From Phocoena phocoena (lineage: Eukaryota; Chordata; Mammalia; Artiodactyla; Phocoenidae): 64,000 nucleotides of DNA. The stretch is taken from assembly GCF_963924675.1 (NCBI RefSeq), contig NW_027077413.1, positions 868,001-932,000 of the forward strand, written 5' to 3'. Position 1 is the first letter of the stretch. Each line of letters begins with the position of its first letter. Shown here in pieces: positions 13,979 through 27,951 of the stretch. The translations under genes were made by a program, and so were the position numbers. The notes beneath the pieces were generated by a model. It was not told the DNA's origin. It was given only the letters and a program-made list of their open reading frames with translations, and ran no database searches.

Positions 13979-15726
13979 TTTGTGTTTTGTTTTCGAAATT
14001 TATTTTCATAATGGGATTTATCGGATTTTCACTGCTGCATTTCCGCCGCTGTACACACGCTAGATTCTCTTACGGAGACATATATATCCATGGGTTTTAA
14101 GATTCTTCCTAGTCAGTTATATTCCTAGGCGTTGAATATGTGGTGTTGAGTCCATTTCGTTGAGCAAGGAGTAGGTCTTGTCTATTACATATTTGGCTTA
14201 TGGAATGTTATCTGTGCTAATTTCAGTCTCTGGTTTTATGCAGCACCCCAACGCACCTTTCCCCATAAGCAAGCACTAGTTGGTTTTCTAAATTTGAGAC
14301 CCTGTTCTGTTTTGTAATTCAGTTCATGTGTAGTCAAGTTTACATTCCGTGTATTAGTGATATCTTATGATGTTTCTTTTTCTGTGTGACGTAGTTCACG
14401 TAGAATCACCGTACCTGCATCCACTCACTATGCCGCTACGGGCCTGATGACACAGATTTCATTGCTGAGTGATATTGCATTGCACGTACGTGCCACAACT
14501 TCTTTATCCATTTTTTGCTTTCTGGGATATTTACCTGATACTGTAGACGAGCTTCTTGTGAACACAGCCGTCCCAAATATTGGGGTGGCTGTCTGTTTTT
14601 GATTTTAATTTCCGTAAGCTATAGGACCATAAGTGGAAGTGCCATAGGCTGTGTTGCTTTGTTTCTTACATGTTTCAGGAAACACCATACACTTCTCCAG
14701 GGTGGCTGCTGGCAATTTACATCCTGCCAATCAGCATAACAAGGCTCCCTGTTCTCCATATCCTGTCCTACCTTTCTGGATTTTACACTTTTTTCAGATG
14801 GCCCTTTTGCCCGGAGGGGCAGTGAGATTTCATTTTAGTGCAGATTTCCTTTACAGGCTTGCTTGGTTGGCCAAAAAGGGCGTATGCGTTTTTTCCTGAA
14901 TATATTCAGGAAAAAACGCATACGCCCTTTTTGGCCAAGTGCATCATTGTCGACGTTGTGCCTCTTTTCCTATGCTTTCAGGGCAATTCCAGTCTACCCC
15001 CTGCAATCGTTTTCCTAAAATTCAGCCCCGCGTTCAAGTCCCCTTCGCAGGCTTACTTCAATATATTTTTGGAGGATAGCTGTCATTTATAACTCTGCAG
15101 GTTTGTGAAGTACAGTGCCCCTGAGCTCCTTTCTTCAACTCGCTTTCTTGTGAGCTGGGCACAAAACCGCAGGATTGCTTTAGGCCCTAATCTGTTTCCA
15201 GCAGGGCACACTGAGCCTTTGTTTAATTCCTCTTCCTGGTGGGCAATGAGCGTTACATTTGCCCGTGCAGACACCTACAGCTAGTCTCTCATTGGTTCTC
15301 CCTATTCCTGTTCATCTTGCACAGAAATTGCAAGCTGTGCGAAACAGGAGGTTAAAGGCACTGACTCTCCAAGCGGGGAGAGTGTTAGTAAAGCATCTGG
15401 AATTGTGAACCCGAGGACCAGGAAACAAAAACTGAGATGCATTTTAAATCATTTCCCAATCACACGGTGGACGATACTCTGGGTTTCCCATGCATGTTTT
15501 AGCTGGAGGAAGAATGCCTTGAACCTGGAGAGTTGGGACCCATGGAATGGGTACCATGCAGTATGACTTCAAAGGGTCTGCATTTGCTCACCAAAACTCA
15601 CCAATGCTATCAGCCTGAAGTGTCCAGCCTTATGTCTCAACCAGCTCTGGGTGTAGATGTGGTAAATCCCGGTTGCATCACATGCCCTGAGTGAATTATT
15701 TAAGAATTGCTCTCTATTTCACTGTC
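13979..15726 (+). repeat. Satellite monomer 9
   Basis: 1,748 bp, type 1, CTGCATTTCCGCCGC variant. Palindrome 14,867-14,938, perfect; arms 14,867-14,902 and 14,903-14,938 with no spacer. Confidence 0.9.
14867..14938. repeat. Perfect 72-bp palindrome (monomer 9)
   Basis: Checked base by base: the arm 14,867-14,902 is the exact reverse complement of 14,903-14,938. The bases outside (G at 14,866 and G at 14,939) do not pair. Other perfect copies lie at 9,623, 13,119, 20,110, 21,855, 23,602, 27,094, 30,563, 39,292, 48,018 and 53,262. Confidence 0.95.
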
Positions 15727-17474
15727 TTTTTGTTTTGATATCGAAATTTATTCTGATAATGGGACTTATCGGATTTTCACTGCTGCGTTTCGGCCGCTGT
15801 ACACACGCTTGATTCTCTTACACAGACATATATATCCATGGGTTTTAAGATTCTTCCTAGTCAGGTATATTCCTAGGCGTTGAATATGTGGTGTTGGGTC
15901 CATTTCGTTGAGCAAGGAGTAGGTCTTGTCTATTACATATTTGGCTTATGGAAAGTTATCTGTGCTAATTTCAGTCTCTGGTTTTATGCAGCACCCCAAC
16001 GCACCTTTCCCCATAAGCAAGCACTAGTTGGTTTTCTAAATTTGAGACCCTGTTCTTTTTTGTAATTCAGTTCATGTGTAGTCAAGTTTACATTCCGTGT
16101 ATTAGTGATATCTTATGATGTTTCTTTTTCTGTGTGACGTAGTTCACGTAGAATCACCGTACCTGCATCCACTCACTATGCCGCTACGGGCCTGATGACA
16201 CAGATTTCATTGCTGAGTGATATTGCATTGTACGTACATGCCACAACTTCTTTATCCATTTTTTGCTTTCTGGGATATTTACCTGATACTGTAGACGAGC
16301 TTCTTGTGAACACAGCCGTCCCAAATATTGGGGTGGCTGTCTGTTTTTGATTTTAATTTCCGTAAGCTATAGGACCATAAGTGGAAGTGCCATAGGCTGT
16401 GTTGCTTGGTTTCTTACGTGTTTCAGGAAACACCATACACTTCTCCAGGGTGGCTGCTGGCAATTTACATCCTGCCAATCAGCATAACAAGGCTCCCTGT
16501 TCTCCATATCCTGTCCTACCTTTCTGGATTTTACACTTTTTTCAGATGGCCCTTTTGCCCGGGGGGGCAGTGAGATTTCATTGTAGTGCAGATTTCCTTT
16601 ACAGGCTTGCTTGGTTGGCCAAAAAGGGCGTATGCGTTTTTTCCTAAATATATTCAGGAAAAAACGCATACGCCCTTTTTGGCCAGGTGCATCATTGTCG
16701 ACGTTGTGCCTCTTTTCCTATGCTTTCAGGGCAATTCCAGTCTACCCCCTGCAATCGTTTTCCTGAAATTCAGCCCCGCTTTCAAGTCCCCTTCGCAGGC
16801 TTACTTCAATATATTTTTGGAGGATAGCTGTCATTTATAACTCTGCAGGTTTGTGAAGTACAGTGCCCCTGAGCTCCTTTCTTCAACTCGCTTTCTTGTG
16901 AGCTGGGCACAAAACCGCAGGATTGCTTCAGGCCCTAATCTGTTTCCAGCAGGGCACACTGAGCCTTTGTTTAATTCCTCTTCCTGGTGGGCAATGAGCG
17001 TTACATTTGCCCGTGCAGACACCTACAGCTAGTCTCTCATTGGTTCTCCTTATTCCTGTTCATCTTGCACAGAAATGGCAAGCTGTGCCAAACAGGAGGT
17101 TAAAGGCAATGACTCTCCAAGCGGGGAGAGTGTTAGTAAAGCATCTGGAATGGTGAACCCGAGGACCAGGATACGAAAACTGAGATGCATTTTAAATCGT
17201 TTCCCAATCACACGGTGGACGATACTCTGGGTTTCCCATGCATGTTTTAGCTGGAGGAAGAATGCCTTGAACCTGGAGAGTTGGGACCCATGGAATGGGT
17301 ACCATGCAGTATGACTTCAAAGGGTCTGCATTTGCTCACCGAAACTCACCAGTGCAATCAGCCTGAAGTGTCCAGCCTTATGTCTCAACCAGCTCTGGGT
17401 GTAGATGTGGTCAATCCCGTTTGCATCACATGCCCTGAGTGAATTATTTAAGAATTGCTCTCTATTTCACTGTC
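15727..17474 (+). repeat. Satellite monomer 10
   Basis: 1,748 bp, type 1; twin of monomer 7 with the same private markers. Palindrome 16,615-16,686, two mismatches identical to those of monomer 7. Confidence 0.9.
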
Positions 17475-19222
17475 TTTGTGTTTTGTTTTCGAAATTTATT
17501 TTGATAATGGGATTTATCGGATTTTCACTGCTGCATTTCCGCCGCTGTACACACGCTTGATTCTCTTACGGAGACATATATATCCATGGGTTTAAAGATT
17601 CTTCCTAGTCAGGTATATTCCTAGGCGTTGAATATGTGGTTTTGGGTCCATTTCTTTAAGCAAGGAGTAGGCCTTGTCTATTACATATTTGGCTTATGGA
17701 AAGTTATCTGAGCTAATTTCAGTCTCTGGTTTTATGCAGCACCCCAAGGCACCTTTCCCCATAAGCAAGCACTAGTTGGTTTTCTAAATTTGAGACCCTC
17801 TTCTGTTTTGTAATTCAGTTCATGTGTAGTCAAGTTTACATTCCGTGTATTAGTGATATCTTATGATGTTTCTTTTTCTGTGTGACGTTGTTCACGTACA
17901 ATCACCGTAACCTGCATCCACTCACTATGCTGCTACGGGCCTGATGACACAGATTTCATTGCTGAGTGATATTGCATTGTACGTATGTGCCACAACTTCT
18001 TTATCCATTTTTTGCTTTCTGGGATATTTACCTGATACTGTAGACGAGCTTCTTGTGAACACAGCCGTCCCAAATATTGGGGTGGCTGTCTGTTTTTGAT
18101 TTTAATTTCCGTAAGCTATAGGACCATAAGTGGAAGTGCCATAGGATGTGTTGCTTTGTTTCTTACGTGTTTCAGGAAACACCATACACTTCTCCAGGGT
18201 GACTGTTGGCAATTTACATCCTGCCAATCAGCATAACAAGGCTCCCTGTTCTCCATATCCTGTCCTACCTTTCTGGATTTTACACTTTTTTCAGATGGCC
18301 CTTTTGCCCGGGGTGCAGTGAGACTTCATTGTAGTGCAGATTTCCTTTACAGGCTTGCTTGGTTGGCCAAAAAGGGCGTATGCGTTTTTTCCTGAATATG
18401 TTCAGGAAAAAACGCATACGCCCTTTTTGGCCAAGTGCATCATTGTCGACGTTCTGCCTCTTTTCCTATGCTTTCAGGGCAATTCCAGTCTACCCCCTGC
18501 AATCGTTTTCCTGAATTTCTGCCACGCTTTCAAGTCCCCTTCGCAGGCTTACTTCAATATATTTTTGGAGGATAGCTGTCATTTATAACTCTGCACGTTT
18601 GTGAATTACAGTGCCCCTGAGCTCGTTTCTTCAACTCGCTTTCTTGTGAGCTGGGCACAAAACCGCAGGATTGCTTCAGTCCCTAATCTGTTTTCAGCAG
18701 GGCACGCTGAGCCTTTGTTTAATTCCTCTTCCTGGTCGGCAATGAGCGTTACATTTGCCCGTGCAGACACCTACAGCTAGTCTCTCATTGGTTCTCCCTA
18801 TTCCTGTTCATCTTGCACAGAAATTGCAAGCTGTGCCAAACAGGAGGTTAAAGGCAGTGACTCTCCAAGCGGGGAGAGTGTTAGTAAAGCATCTGGAATG
18901 GTTAACCCGAGGACCAGGATACGAAAACTGAGATGCATTTTAAATCGTTTCCCAATCACACGGTGGACGATACTCTGGGTTTCCCATGCATGTTTTAGCT
19001 GGAGGAAGAATGCCTTGAACCTGGAGAGTTGGGACCCATGGAATGGGTACCATGCAGTATGACTTCAAAGGGTCTGCATTTGCTCACCGACACTCACCAA
19101 TGCTATCAGCCTGAAGTGTCCAGCCTTATGTCTCAACCAGCTCTGGGTGTAGATGTGGTCAATCCCGGTTGCATCACATGCCCTGAGTGAATTATTTAAG
19201 AATTGCTCTCTATTTCACTGTC
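17475..19222 (+). repeat. Satellite monomer 11
   Basis: 1,748 bp, type 1 in the ORF2 region with a GAGACTT downstream variant. A 1-bp insertion (CCGTAACCTGC) lies near 17,910. Palindrome 18,363-18,434 with a core mismatch (ATATGTTC). Confidence 0.9.
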
Positions 19223-20967
19223 TTTGTGTTTTGTTTGCAAAATTTATTTTGATAATGGGATTTATCGGATTTTCACTGCTGCGTTTCGGCCGCTGTACAC
19301 ACGCTTGATTCTCTTATGGAGACATATATATCCATGGGTTTTAAGATTCTTCCTAGTCAGGTATATTCCTAGGCGTTGAATATGTGGTTTTGGGTCCATT
19401 TCGTTGAGCAAGGAGTAGGTCTTGTCTATTACATATTTGGCTTATGGAAAGTTATCTGTGCTAATTTCAGTCTCTGGTTTTATGCAGCACCCCAACGCAC
19501 CTTTCCCCATAAGCAAGCACTAGTTGGTTTTCTAAATTTGAGACCCTGTTCTGTTTTGTAATTCAGTTCATGTGTAGTCAAGTTTACATTCCGTGTATTA
19601 GTGATATCTTATGATGTTTCTTTTTCTGTGTGACGTAGTTCACGTAGAATCACCGTACCTGCATCCACTCACTATGTCGCTACGGGCCTGATGACACAGA
19701 TTTCTTTGCTGAGTGATATTGCATTGTATGTACGTGCCAAAACTTCTTTATCCAATTTTTGCTTTCTGGGATATTTACCTGATACTGTAGACGAGCTTCT
19801 TGTGAACACAGCCGTCCCAAACTTTGGGGTGGCTCTCTGTTTTTGATTTTAATTTCCCTAAGGAATAGGACCATAAGTGCAATTGCCATAGGCTGTGTTG
19901 CTTTATTTCTTACGTGTTTCAGGAAACACCATACACTTCTCCAGGGTGGCTGCTGGCAATTTACATCCTGCCAATCAGCATAACAAGGCTCCCTGTTCTC
20001 CATATCCTGTCCTACCTTTCTGGATTTTACACTTTTTTCAGATGGCCCTTTTGCCCGGGGGGCAGTGAGACTTCATTGTAGTGCAGATTTCCTTTACAGG
20101 CTTGCTTGGTTGGCCAAAAAGGGCGTATGCGTTTTTTCCTGAATATATTCAGGAAAAAACGCATACGCCCTTTTTGGCCAAGTGCATCATTGTCGACGTT
20201 CTGCCTCTTTTCCTATGCTTTCAGGGCAATTCCAGTCTACCCCCTGCAATCGTTTTCCTGAAATTCTGCCCCGCTTTCAAGTCCCCTTCGCAGGCTTACT
20301 TCAATATATTTTTGGAGGATAGCAGTCATTTATAACTGCAGGTTTGTGAACTAGAGTGCCCCTGAGCTCCTTTCTTCAACTCGCTTTCTTGTGAGCTGGG
20401 CACAAAACCGCAGGATTGCTTCAGGCCCTAATCTGTTTTCAGCAGGGCACGCTGAGCCTTTGTTTAATTCCTCTTCCTGGTGGGCAATGAGCATTACATT
20501 TGCCCGTGCAGACACCTAGAGCTAGTCTCTCATTGGTTCTCCCTATTCCTGTTCATCTTGCACAGAAATTGCAAGCTGTGCCAAAGAGGAGGTTAAAGGC
20601 ACTGACACTCCAAGCGGGGAGAGTGGTAGTAAAGCATCTGGAATGTTGAACCCGAGGACTAGGATACGAAAACTGAGATGCATTTTAAATCGTTTCCCAA
20701 TCACACGGTGGACGATACTCTGGGTTTCCCATGCATGTTTTAGCTGGAGGAAGAATCCCTTGAACCTGAAGAGTTGGGACCCATGGAATAGGTACCATGC
20801 AGTATGACTTCAAAGGGTCTGCATTTGATCACCGAAACTCACCAATGCTATTAGCCTGAAGTGTCCAGCCTTATGTCTCAATCAGCTCTGGGTGTAGATG
20901 TGGTCAATCCCGGTTGCATCACATGCCCTGAGTGAATTATTTAAGAATTGCTCTCTATTTCACTGTC
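19223..20967 (+). repeat. Satellite monomer 12
   Basis: 1,745 bp, type 2 (CAAACTTTGGGG, CCCTAAGGAATAG, GCTTTATTTC). Lacks one CT dinucleotide in TTTATAACTGCAGG. Palindrome 20,110-20,181, perfect. The L1 ORF2 C-terminal frame is open on the minus strand, 19,680-20,003. Confidence 0.9.
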
Positions 20968-22714
20968 TTTGTGTTTTGTTTTCGAAATTTATTTTGATAA
21001 TGGGATTTATCGGATTTTCACTGCTGCGTATCGGCCGCTGTACACACGCTTGATTCTCATACGGAGACATATATATCCATGGGTTTTAAGATTCTTCCTA
21101 GTCAGGTATTTTCCTAGGCGTTGAATATGTGGTGTTGAGTCCATTTCGTTGAGCAAGGAGTAGGTCTTGTCTATTACATATTTGGCTTATGGAATGTTAT
21201 CTGTGCTAATTTCAGTCTCTGGTTTTATGCAGCACCCCAAGGCACCTTTCCCCATAAGCAAGCACTAGTTGGTTTTCTAAATTTGAGACCCTGTTCTGTT
21301 TTGTAATTCAGTTCATGTGTAGTCAAGTTTACATTCCGTGTATTAGTGATATCTTATGATGTTTCTATTTCTGTGTGACGTAGTTCACGTAGAATCACCG
21401 TACCTGCATCCACTCACTATGCCGCTACGGGCCTGATGACACAGATTTCATTGCTGAGTGATATTGCATTGCACGTACGTGCTACAACTTCTTTATCCAT
21501 TTTTTGCTTTCTGGGATATTGACCTGGTACTGTAGACGAGCTTCTTGGGAACACAGCCGTCCCAAACTTTGTGGTGGCTCTCTGTTTTTGATTTTAATTT
21601 CCCTAAGGAATAGGACTATAAGTGCAATTGCCATAGGCTGTGTTGCTTTATTTCTTACGTGTTTCAGGAAACACCATACACTTCTCCAGGGTGGCTGCTG
21701 GCAATTTACATCCTGCCAATCAGCATAACAAGGCTCCCTGTTCTCCATATCCTGTCCTACCTTTCTGGATTTTACACTTTTTTGAGATGGCCCTTTTGCC
21801 CGGGGGGCAGTGAGACTTCGTTGTGGTGCAGATTTCCTTTACAGGCTTGCTTGGTTGGCCAAAAAGGGCGTATGCGTGTTTTCCTGAATATATTCAGGAA
21901 AACACGCATACGCCCTTTTTGGCCAAGTGCATCATTGTCGACGTTCTGCCTCTTTTCCTATGCTTTCAGGGCAATTCCAGTCTACCCCCTGCAATCGTTT
22001 TCCAGAAATTCTGCCCCGCTTTCAAGTCCCCTTCACAGGCTTACTTCAATATATTTTTGGAGGATAGCTGTCATTTATAACTCTGCAGGTTTGTGAATTA
22101 CAGTGCCCCTGAGCTCCTTTCTTCAACTCGCTTTCTCGTGAGCTGGGCACAAAACCGCAGGATTGCTTCAGGCCCTAATCTGTTTCCAGCAGGGCACACT
22201 GAGCCTTTGTTTAATTCCTCTTCCTGGTGGGAAATGAGCGTTACATTTACCCTTGCAGACACCTATAGCTAGTCTCTCATTGGTTCTCCCTATTCCTGTT
22301 CATCTTGCACAGAAATTGCAAGCTCTGCCAAAGAGGAGGTTAAAGGCACTGACTCTCTAAGCGGGGAGAGTGTTACTAAAGCATCTGGAATGGTGAACCC
22401 GAGGACCAGGATACGAAAACTGAGATGCATTTTAAATCATTTCCCAATCACACGGTGGACGATACTCTGGGTTTCCCATGCATGTTTTAGCTGGAGGAAG
22501 AATGCCTTGAACCTGGAGAGTTGGGACCCATGGAATGGGTACCATGCAGTATGACTTCAAAGGGTCTGCGTTTGCTCACCGACACTCACCAATGCTATCA
22601 GCCTGAAGTGTCCAGCCTTATGTCTCAACCAGCTCTGGGTGTAGATGTGGTCAATCCCGGTTGCATCACATGCCCTGAGTGAATTATTTAAGAATTGCTC
22701 TCTATTTCACTGTC
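20968..22714 (+). repeat. Satellite monomer 13
   Basis: 1,747 bp, type 2, with GCGTATCGGCCGC and CTCATACGG markers. Palindrome 21,855-21,926 is perfect even though both arms differ from consensus (GCGTGTTTT on the left, AAAACACGC on the right). Confidence 0.9.
21855..21926. repeat. Palindrome with paired arm change (monomer 13)
   Basis: The left arm has GCGTGTTTTCC instead of GCGTTTTTTCC, and the right arm has the matching GGAAAACACGC. Pairing is fully kept. Confidence 0.95.
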
Positions 22715-24459
22715 TTTGTGTTTTGTTTGCGAAATTTATTTTGATAATGGGATTTATCGGATTTTCACTGCTGCGTTTCGGCCGCTGTACACACGCTTGA
22801 TTCTCTTATGGAGACATATATATCCATGGGTTTTAAGATTCTTCCTAGTCAGGTATATTCCTAGGCGTTGAATATGTGGTTTTGGGTCCATTTCGTTGAG
22901 CAAGGAGTAGGTCTTGTCTATTACATATTTGGCTTATGGAAAGTTATCTGTGCTAATTTCAGTCTCTGGTTTTATGCAGCACCCCAACGCACCTTTCCCC
23001 ATAAGCAAGCACTAGTTGGTTTTCTAAATTTGAGACCCTGTTCTGTTTTGTAATTCAGTTCATGTGTAGTCAAGTTTACATTCCGTGTATTAGTGATATC
23101 TTATGATGTTTCTTTTTCTGTGTGACGTAGTTCACGTAGAATCACCGTACCTGCATCCACTCACTATGTCGCTACGGGCCTGATGACACAGATTTCTTTG
23201 CTGAGTGATATTGCATTGTATGTACGTGCCAAAACTTCTTTATCCAATTTTTGCTTTCTGGGATATTTACCTGATACTGTAGACGAGCTTCTTGTGAACA
23301 CAGCCGTCCCAAACTTTGGGGTGGCTCTCTGTTTTTGATTTTAATTTCCCTAAGGAATAGGACCATAAGTGCAATTGCCATAGGCTGTGTTGCTTTATTT
23401 CTTACGTGTTTCAGGAAACACCATACACTTCTCCAGGGTGGCTGCTGGCAATTTACATCCTGCCAATCAGCATAACAAGGCTCCCTGTTCTCCATATCCT
23501 GTCCTACCTTTCTGGATTTTACACTTTTTTCTGATGGCCCTTTTGCCCGGGGGGCAGTGAGACTTCATTGTAGTGCAGATTTCCTTTACAGGCTTGCTTG
23601 GTTGGCCAAAAAGGGCGTATGCGTTTTTTCCTGAATATATTCAGGAAAAAACGCATACGCCCTTTTTGGCCAAGTGCATCATTGTCGACGTTCTGCCTCT
23701 TTTCCTATGCTTTCAGGGCAATTCCAGTCTACCCCCTGCAATCGTTTTCCTGAAATTCTGCCCCGCTTTCAAGTCCCCTTCGCAGGCTTACTTCAATATA
23801 TTTTTGGAGGATAGCAGTCATTTATAACTGCAGGTTTGTGAACTAGAGTGCCCCTGAGCTCCTTTCTTCAACTCGCTTTCTTGTGAGCTGGGCACAAAAC
23901 CGCAGGATTGCTTCAGGCCCTAATCTGTTTTCAGCAGGGCACGCTGAGCCTTTGTTTAATTCCTCTTCCTGGTGGGCAATGAGCATTACATTTGCCCGTG
24001 CAGACACCTAGAGCTAGTCTCTCATTGGTTCTCCCTATTCCTGTTCATCTTGCACAGAAATTGCAAGCTGTGCCAAAGAGGAGGTTAAAGGCACTGACAC
24101 TCCAAGCGGGGAGAGTGGTAGTAAAGCATCTGGAATGTTGAACCCGAGGACTAGGATACGAAAACTGAGATGCATTTTAAATCGTTTCCCAATCACACGG
24201 TGGACGATACTCTGGGTTTCCCATGCATGTTTTAGCTGGAGGAAGAATCCCTTGAACCTGAAGAGTTGGGACCCATGGAATAGGTACCATGCAGTATGAC
24301 TTCAAAGGGTCTGCATTTGATCACCGAAACTCACCAATGCTATTAGCCTGAAGTGTCCAGCCTTATGTCTCAATCAGCTCTGGGTGTAGATGTGGTCAAT
24401 CCCGGTTGCATCACATGCCCTGAGTGAATTATTTAAGAATTGCTCTCTATTTCACTGTC
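22715..24459 (+). repeat. Satellite monomer 14
   Basis: 1,745 bp, type 2; near-identical to monomer 12 at offset 3,492. Palindrome 23,602-23,673, perfect. ORF2 frame open 23,172-23,495 (minus). Confidence 0.9.
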
Positions 24460-26206
24460 TTTGTGTTTTGTTTTCGAAATTTATTTTGATAATGGGATTT
24501 ATCGGATTTTCACTGCTGCGTATCGGCCGCTGTACACACGCTTGATTCTCATACGGAGACATATATATCCATGGGTTTTAAGATTCTTCCTAGTCAGGTA
24601 TTTTCCTAGGCGTTGAATATGTGGTGTTGAGTCCATTTCGTTGAGCAAGGAGTAGGTCTTGTCTATTACATATTTGGCTTATGGAATGTTATCTGTGCTA
24701 ATTTCAGTCTCTGGTTTTATGCAGCACCCCAAGGCACCTTTCCCCATAAGCAAGCACTAGTTGGTTTTCTAAATTTGAGACCCTGTTCTGTTTTGTAATT
24801 CAGTTCATGTGTAGTCAAGTTTACATTCCGTGTATTAGTGATATCTTATGATGTTTCTATTTCTGTGTGACGTAGTTCACGTAGAATCACCGTACCTGCA
24901 TCCACTCACTATGCCGCTACGGGCCTGATGACACAGATTTCATTGCTGAGTGATATTGCATTGCACGTACGTGCCACAACTTCTTTATCCATTTTTTGCT
25001 TTCTGGGATATTGACCTGGTACTGTAGACGAGCTTCTTGGGAACACAGCCGTCCCAAACTTTGGGGTGGCTCTCTGCTTTTGATTTTAATTTCCCTAAGG
25101 AATAGGACTATAAGTGCAATTGCCATAGGCTGTGTTGCTTTATTTCTTACGTGTTTCAGGAAACACCATACACTTCTCCAGGGTGGCTGTTGGCAATTTA
25201 CATCCTGCCAATCAGCATAACAAGGCTCCCTGTTCTCCATATCCTGTCCTACCTTTCTGGATTTTACACTTTTTTCAGATGGCCCTCTTGCCCGGGGGGC
25301 AGTGAGACTTCATTGTAGTGCAGATTTCCTTTACAGGCTTGCTTGATTGGCCAAAAAGTGCGTATGCGTTTTTTCCTGAATATATTCAGGAAAAAACGCA
25401 TACGCCCTTTTTGGCCAAGTGCATCATTGTCGACGTTGTGCCTCTTTTCCTATGCTTTCAGGGCAATTCCAGTCTACCCCCTGCAATCGTTTTCCTGAAA
25501 TTCTGCCCCGCTTTCAAGTCCCCTACGCAGGCTTACTTCAATATACTTTTGGAAGATGGCTGTCATTTATAACTCTGCAGGTTTGTCAATTACAGTGCCC
25601 CTGAGCTCTTTTCTTCAACTCGCTTTCTTGTGAGCTGGACACAAAACCGCAGGATTGCTTCAGGCCCTAATCTGTTTCCAGCAGGGCACACTGAGCCTTT
25701 GTTTAATTCCTCTTCCTGGTGGGCAATGAGCGTTACATTTGCCCGTGCAGACACCTACAGCTAGTCTCTCATTGGTTCTCCCTGTTCCTGTTCATCTTGC
25801 ACAGAAATTGCAAGCTGTGCCAAAGAGGAGGTTAAAGGCACTGACTCTCTAAGCGGGGAGAGTGTTACTAAAGCATCTGGAATGGTGAACCCGAGGACCA
25901 GGATACGAAAACTGAGATGCATTTTAAATCGTTTCCCAATCACACGGTGGACGATACTCTGGGTTTCCCATGCATGTTTTAGCTGGAGGAAGAATGCCTT
26001 GAACCTGGAGAGTTGGGACCCATGGAATGGGTACCATGCAGTATGACTTCAAAGGGTCTGCATTTGCTCACCGACACTCACCAATGCTATCAGCCTGAAG
26101 TGTCCAGCCTTATGTCTCAACCAGCTCTGGGTGTAGATGTGGTCAATCCCGGTTGCATCACATGCCCTGAGTGAATTATTTAAGAATTGCTCTCTATTTC
26201 ACTGTC
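24460..26206 (+). repeat. Satellite monomer 15
   Basis: 1,747 bp, type 2. First half matches monomer 13; the stretch around the palindrome does not. Palindrome 25,347-25,418 with one unpaired change (AAGTGCG opposite CGCCCTT). ORF2 frame open 24,917-25,240 (minus). Confidence 0.9.
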
Positions 26207-27951
26207 TTTGTGTTTTGTTTGCGAAATTTATTTTGATAATGGGATTTATCGGATTTTCACTGCTGCGTTTCGGCCGCTGTACACACGCTTGATTCTCTTA
26301 TGGAGACATATATATCCATGGGTTTTAAGATTCTTCCTAGTCAGGTATATTCCTAGGCGTTGAATATGTGGTTTTGGGTCCATTTCGTTGAGCAAGGAGT
26401 AGGTCTTGTCTATTACATATTTGGCTTATGGAAAGTTATCTGTGCTAATTTCAGTCTCTGGTTTTATGCAGCACCCCAACGCACCTTTCCCCATAAGCAA
26501 GCACTAGTTGGTTTTCTAAATTTGAGACCCTGTTCTGTTTTGTAATTCAGTTCATGTGTAGTCAAGTTTACATTCCGTGTATTAGTGATATCTTATGATG
26601 TTTCTTTTTCTGTGTGACGTAGTTCACGTAGAATCACCGTACCTGCATCCACTCACTATGTCGCTACGGGCCTTATGACACAGATTTCTTTGCTGAGTGA
26701 TATTGCATTGTATGTACGTGCCAAAACTTCTTTATCCAATTTTTGCTTTCTGGGATATTTACCTGATACTGTAGACGAGCTTCTTGTGAACACAGCCGTC
26801 CCAAACTTTGGGGTGGCTCTCTGTTTTTGATTTTAATTTCCCTAAGGAATAGGACCATAAGTGCAATTACCATAGGCTGTGTTGCTTTATTTCTTACGTG
26901 TTTCAGGAAACACCATACACTTCTCCAGGGTGGCTGCTGGCAATTTACATCCTGCCAATCAGCATAACAAGGCTCCCTGTTCTCCATATCCTGTCCTACC
27001 TTTCTGGATTTTACACTTTTTTCAGATGGCCCTTTTGCCCGGGGGGCAGTGAGACTTCATTGTAGTGCAGATTTCCTTTACAGGCTTGCTTGGTTGGCCA
27101 AAAAGGGCGTATGCGTTTTTTCCTGAATATATTCAGGAAAAAACGCATACGCCCTTTTTGGCCAAGTGCATCATTGTCGACGTTCTGCCTCTTTTCCTAT
27201 GCTTTCAGGGCAATTCCAGTCTACCCCCTGCAATCGTTTTCCTGAAATTCTGCCCCGCTTTCAAGTCCCCTTCGCAGGCTTACTTCAATATATTTTTGGA
27301 GGATAGCAGTCATTTATAACTGCAGGTTTGTGAACTAGAGTGCCCCTGAGCTCCTTTCTTCAACTCGCTTTCTTGTGAGCTGGGCACAAAACCGCAGGAT
27401 TGCTTCAGGCCCTAATCTGTTTTCAGCAGGGCACGCTGAGCCTTTGTTTAATTCCTCTTCCTGGTGGGCAATGAGCATTACATTTGCCCGTGCAGACACC
27501 TAGAGCTAGTCTCTCATTGGTTCTCCCTATTCCTGTTCATCTTGCACAGAAATTGCAAGCTGTGCCAAAGAGGAGGTTAAAGGCACTGACACTCCAAGCG
27601 GGGAGAGTGGTAGTAAAGCATCTGGAATGTTGAACCCGAGGACTAGGATACGAAAACTGAGATGCATTTTAAATCGTTTCCCAATCACACGGTGGACGAT
27701 ACTCTGGGTTTCCCATGCATGTTTTAGCTGGAGGAAGAATCCCTTGAACCTGAAGAGTTGGGACCCATGGAATAGGTACCATGCAGTATGACTTCAAAGG
27801 GTCTGCATTTGATCACCGAAACTCACCAATGCTATTAGCCTGAAGTGTCCAGCCTTATGTCTCAATCAGCTCTGGGTGTAGATGTGGTCAATCCCGGTTG
27901 CATCACATGCCCTGAGTGAATTATTTAAGAATTGCTCTCTATTTCACTGTC
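26207..27951 (+). repeat. Satellite monomer 16
   Basis: 1,745 bp, type 2; third near-identical copy of monomers 12 and 14. Palindrome 27,094-27,165, perfect. ORF2 frame open 26,673-26,987 (minus). Confidence 0.9.
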
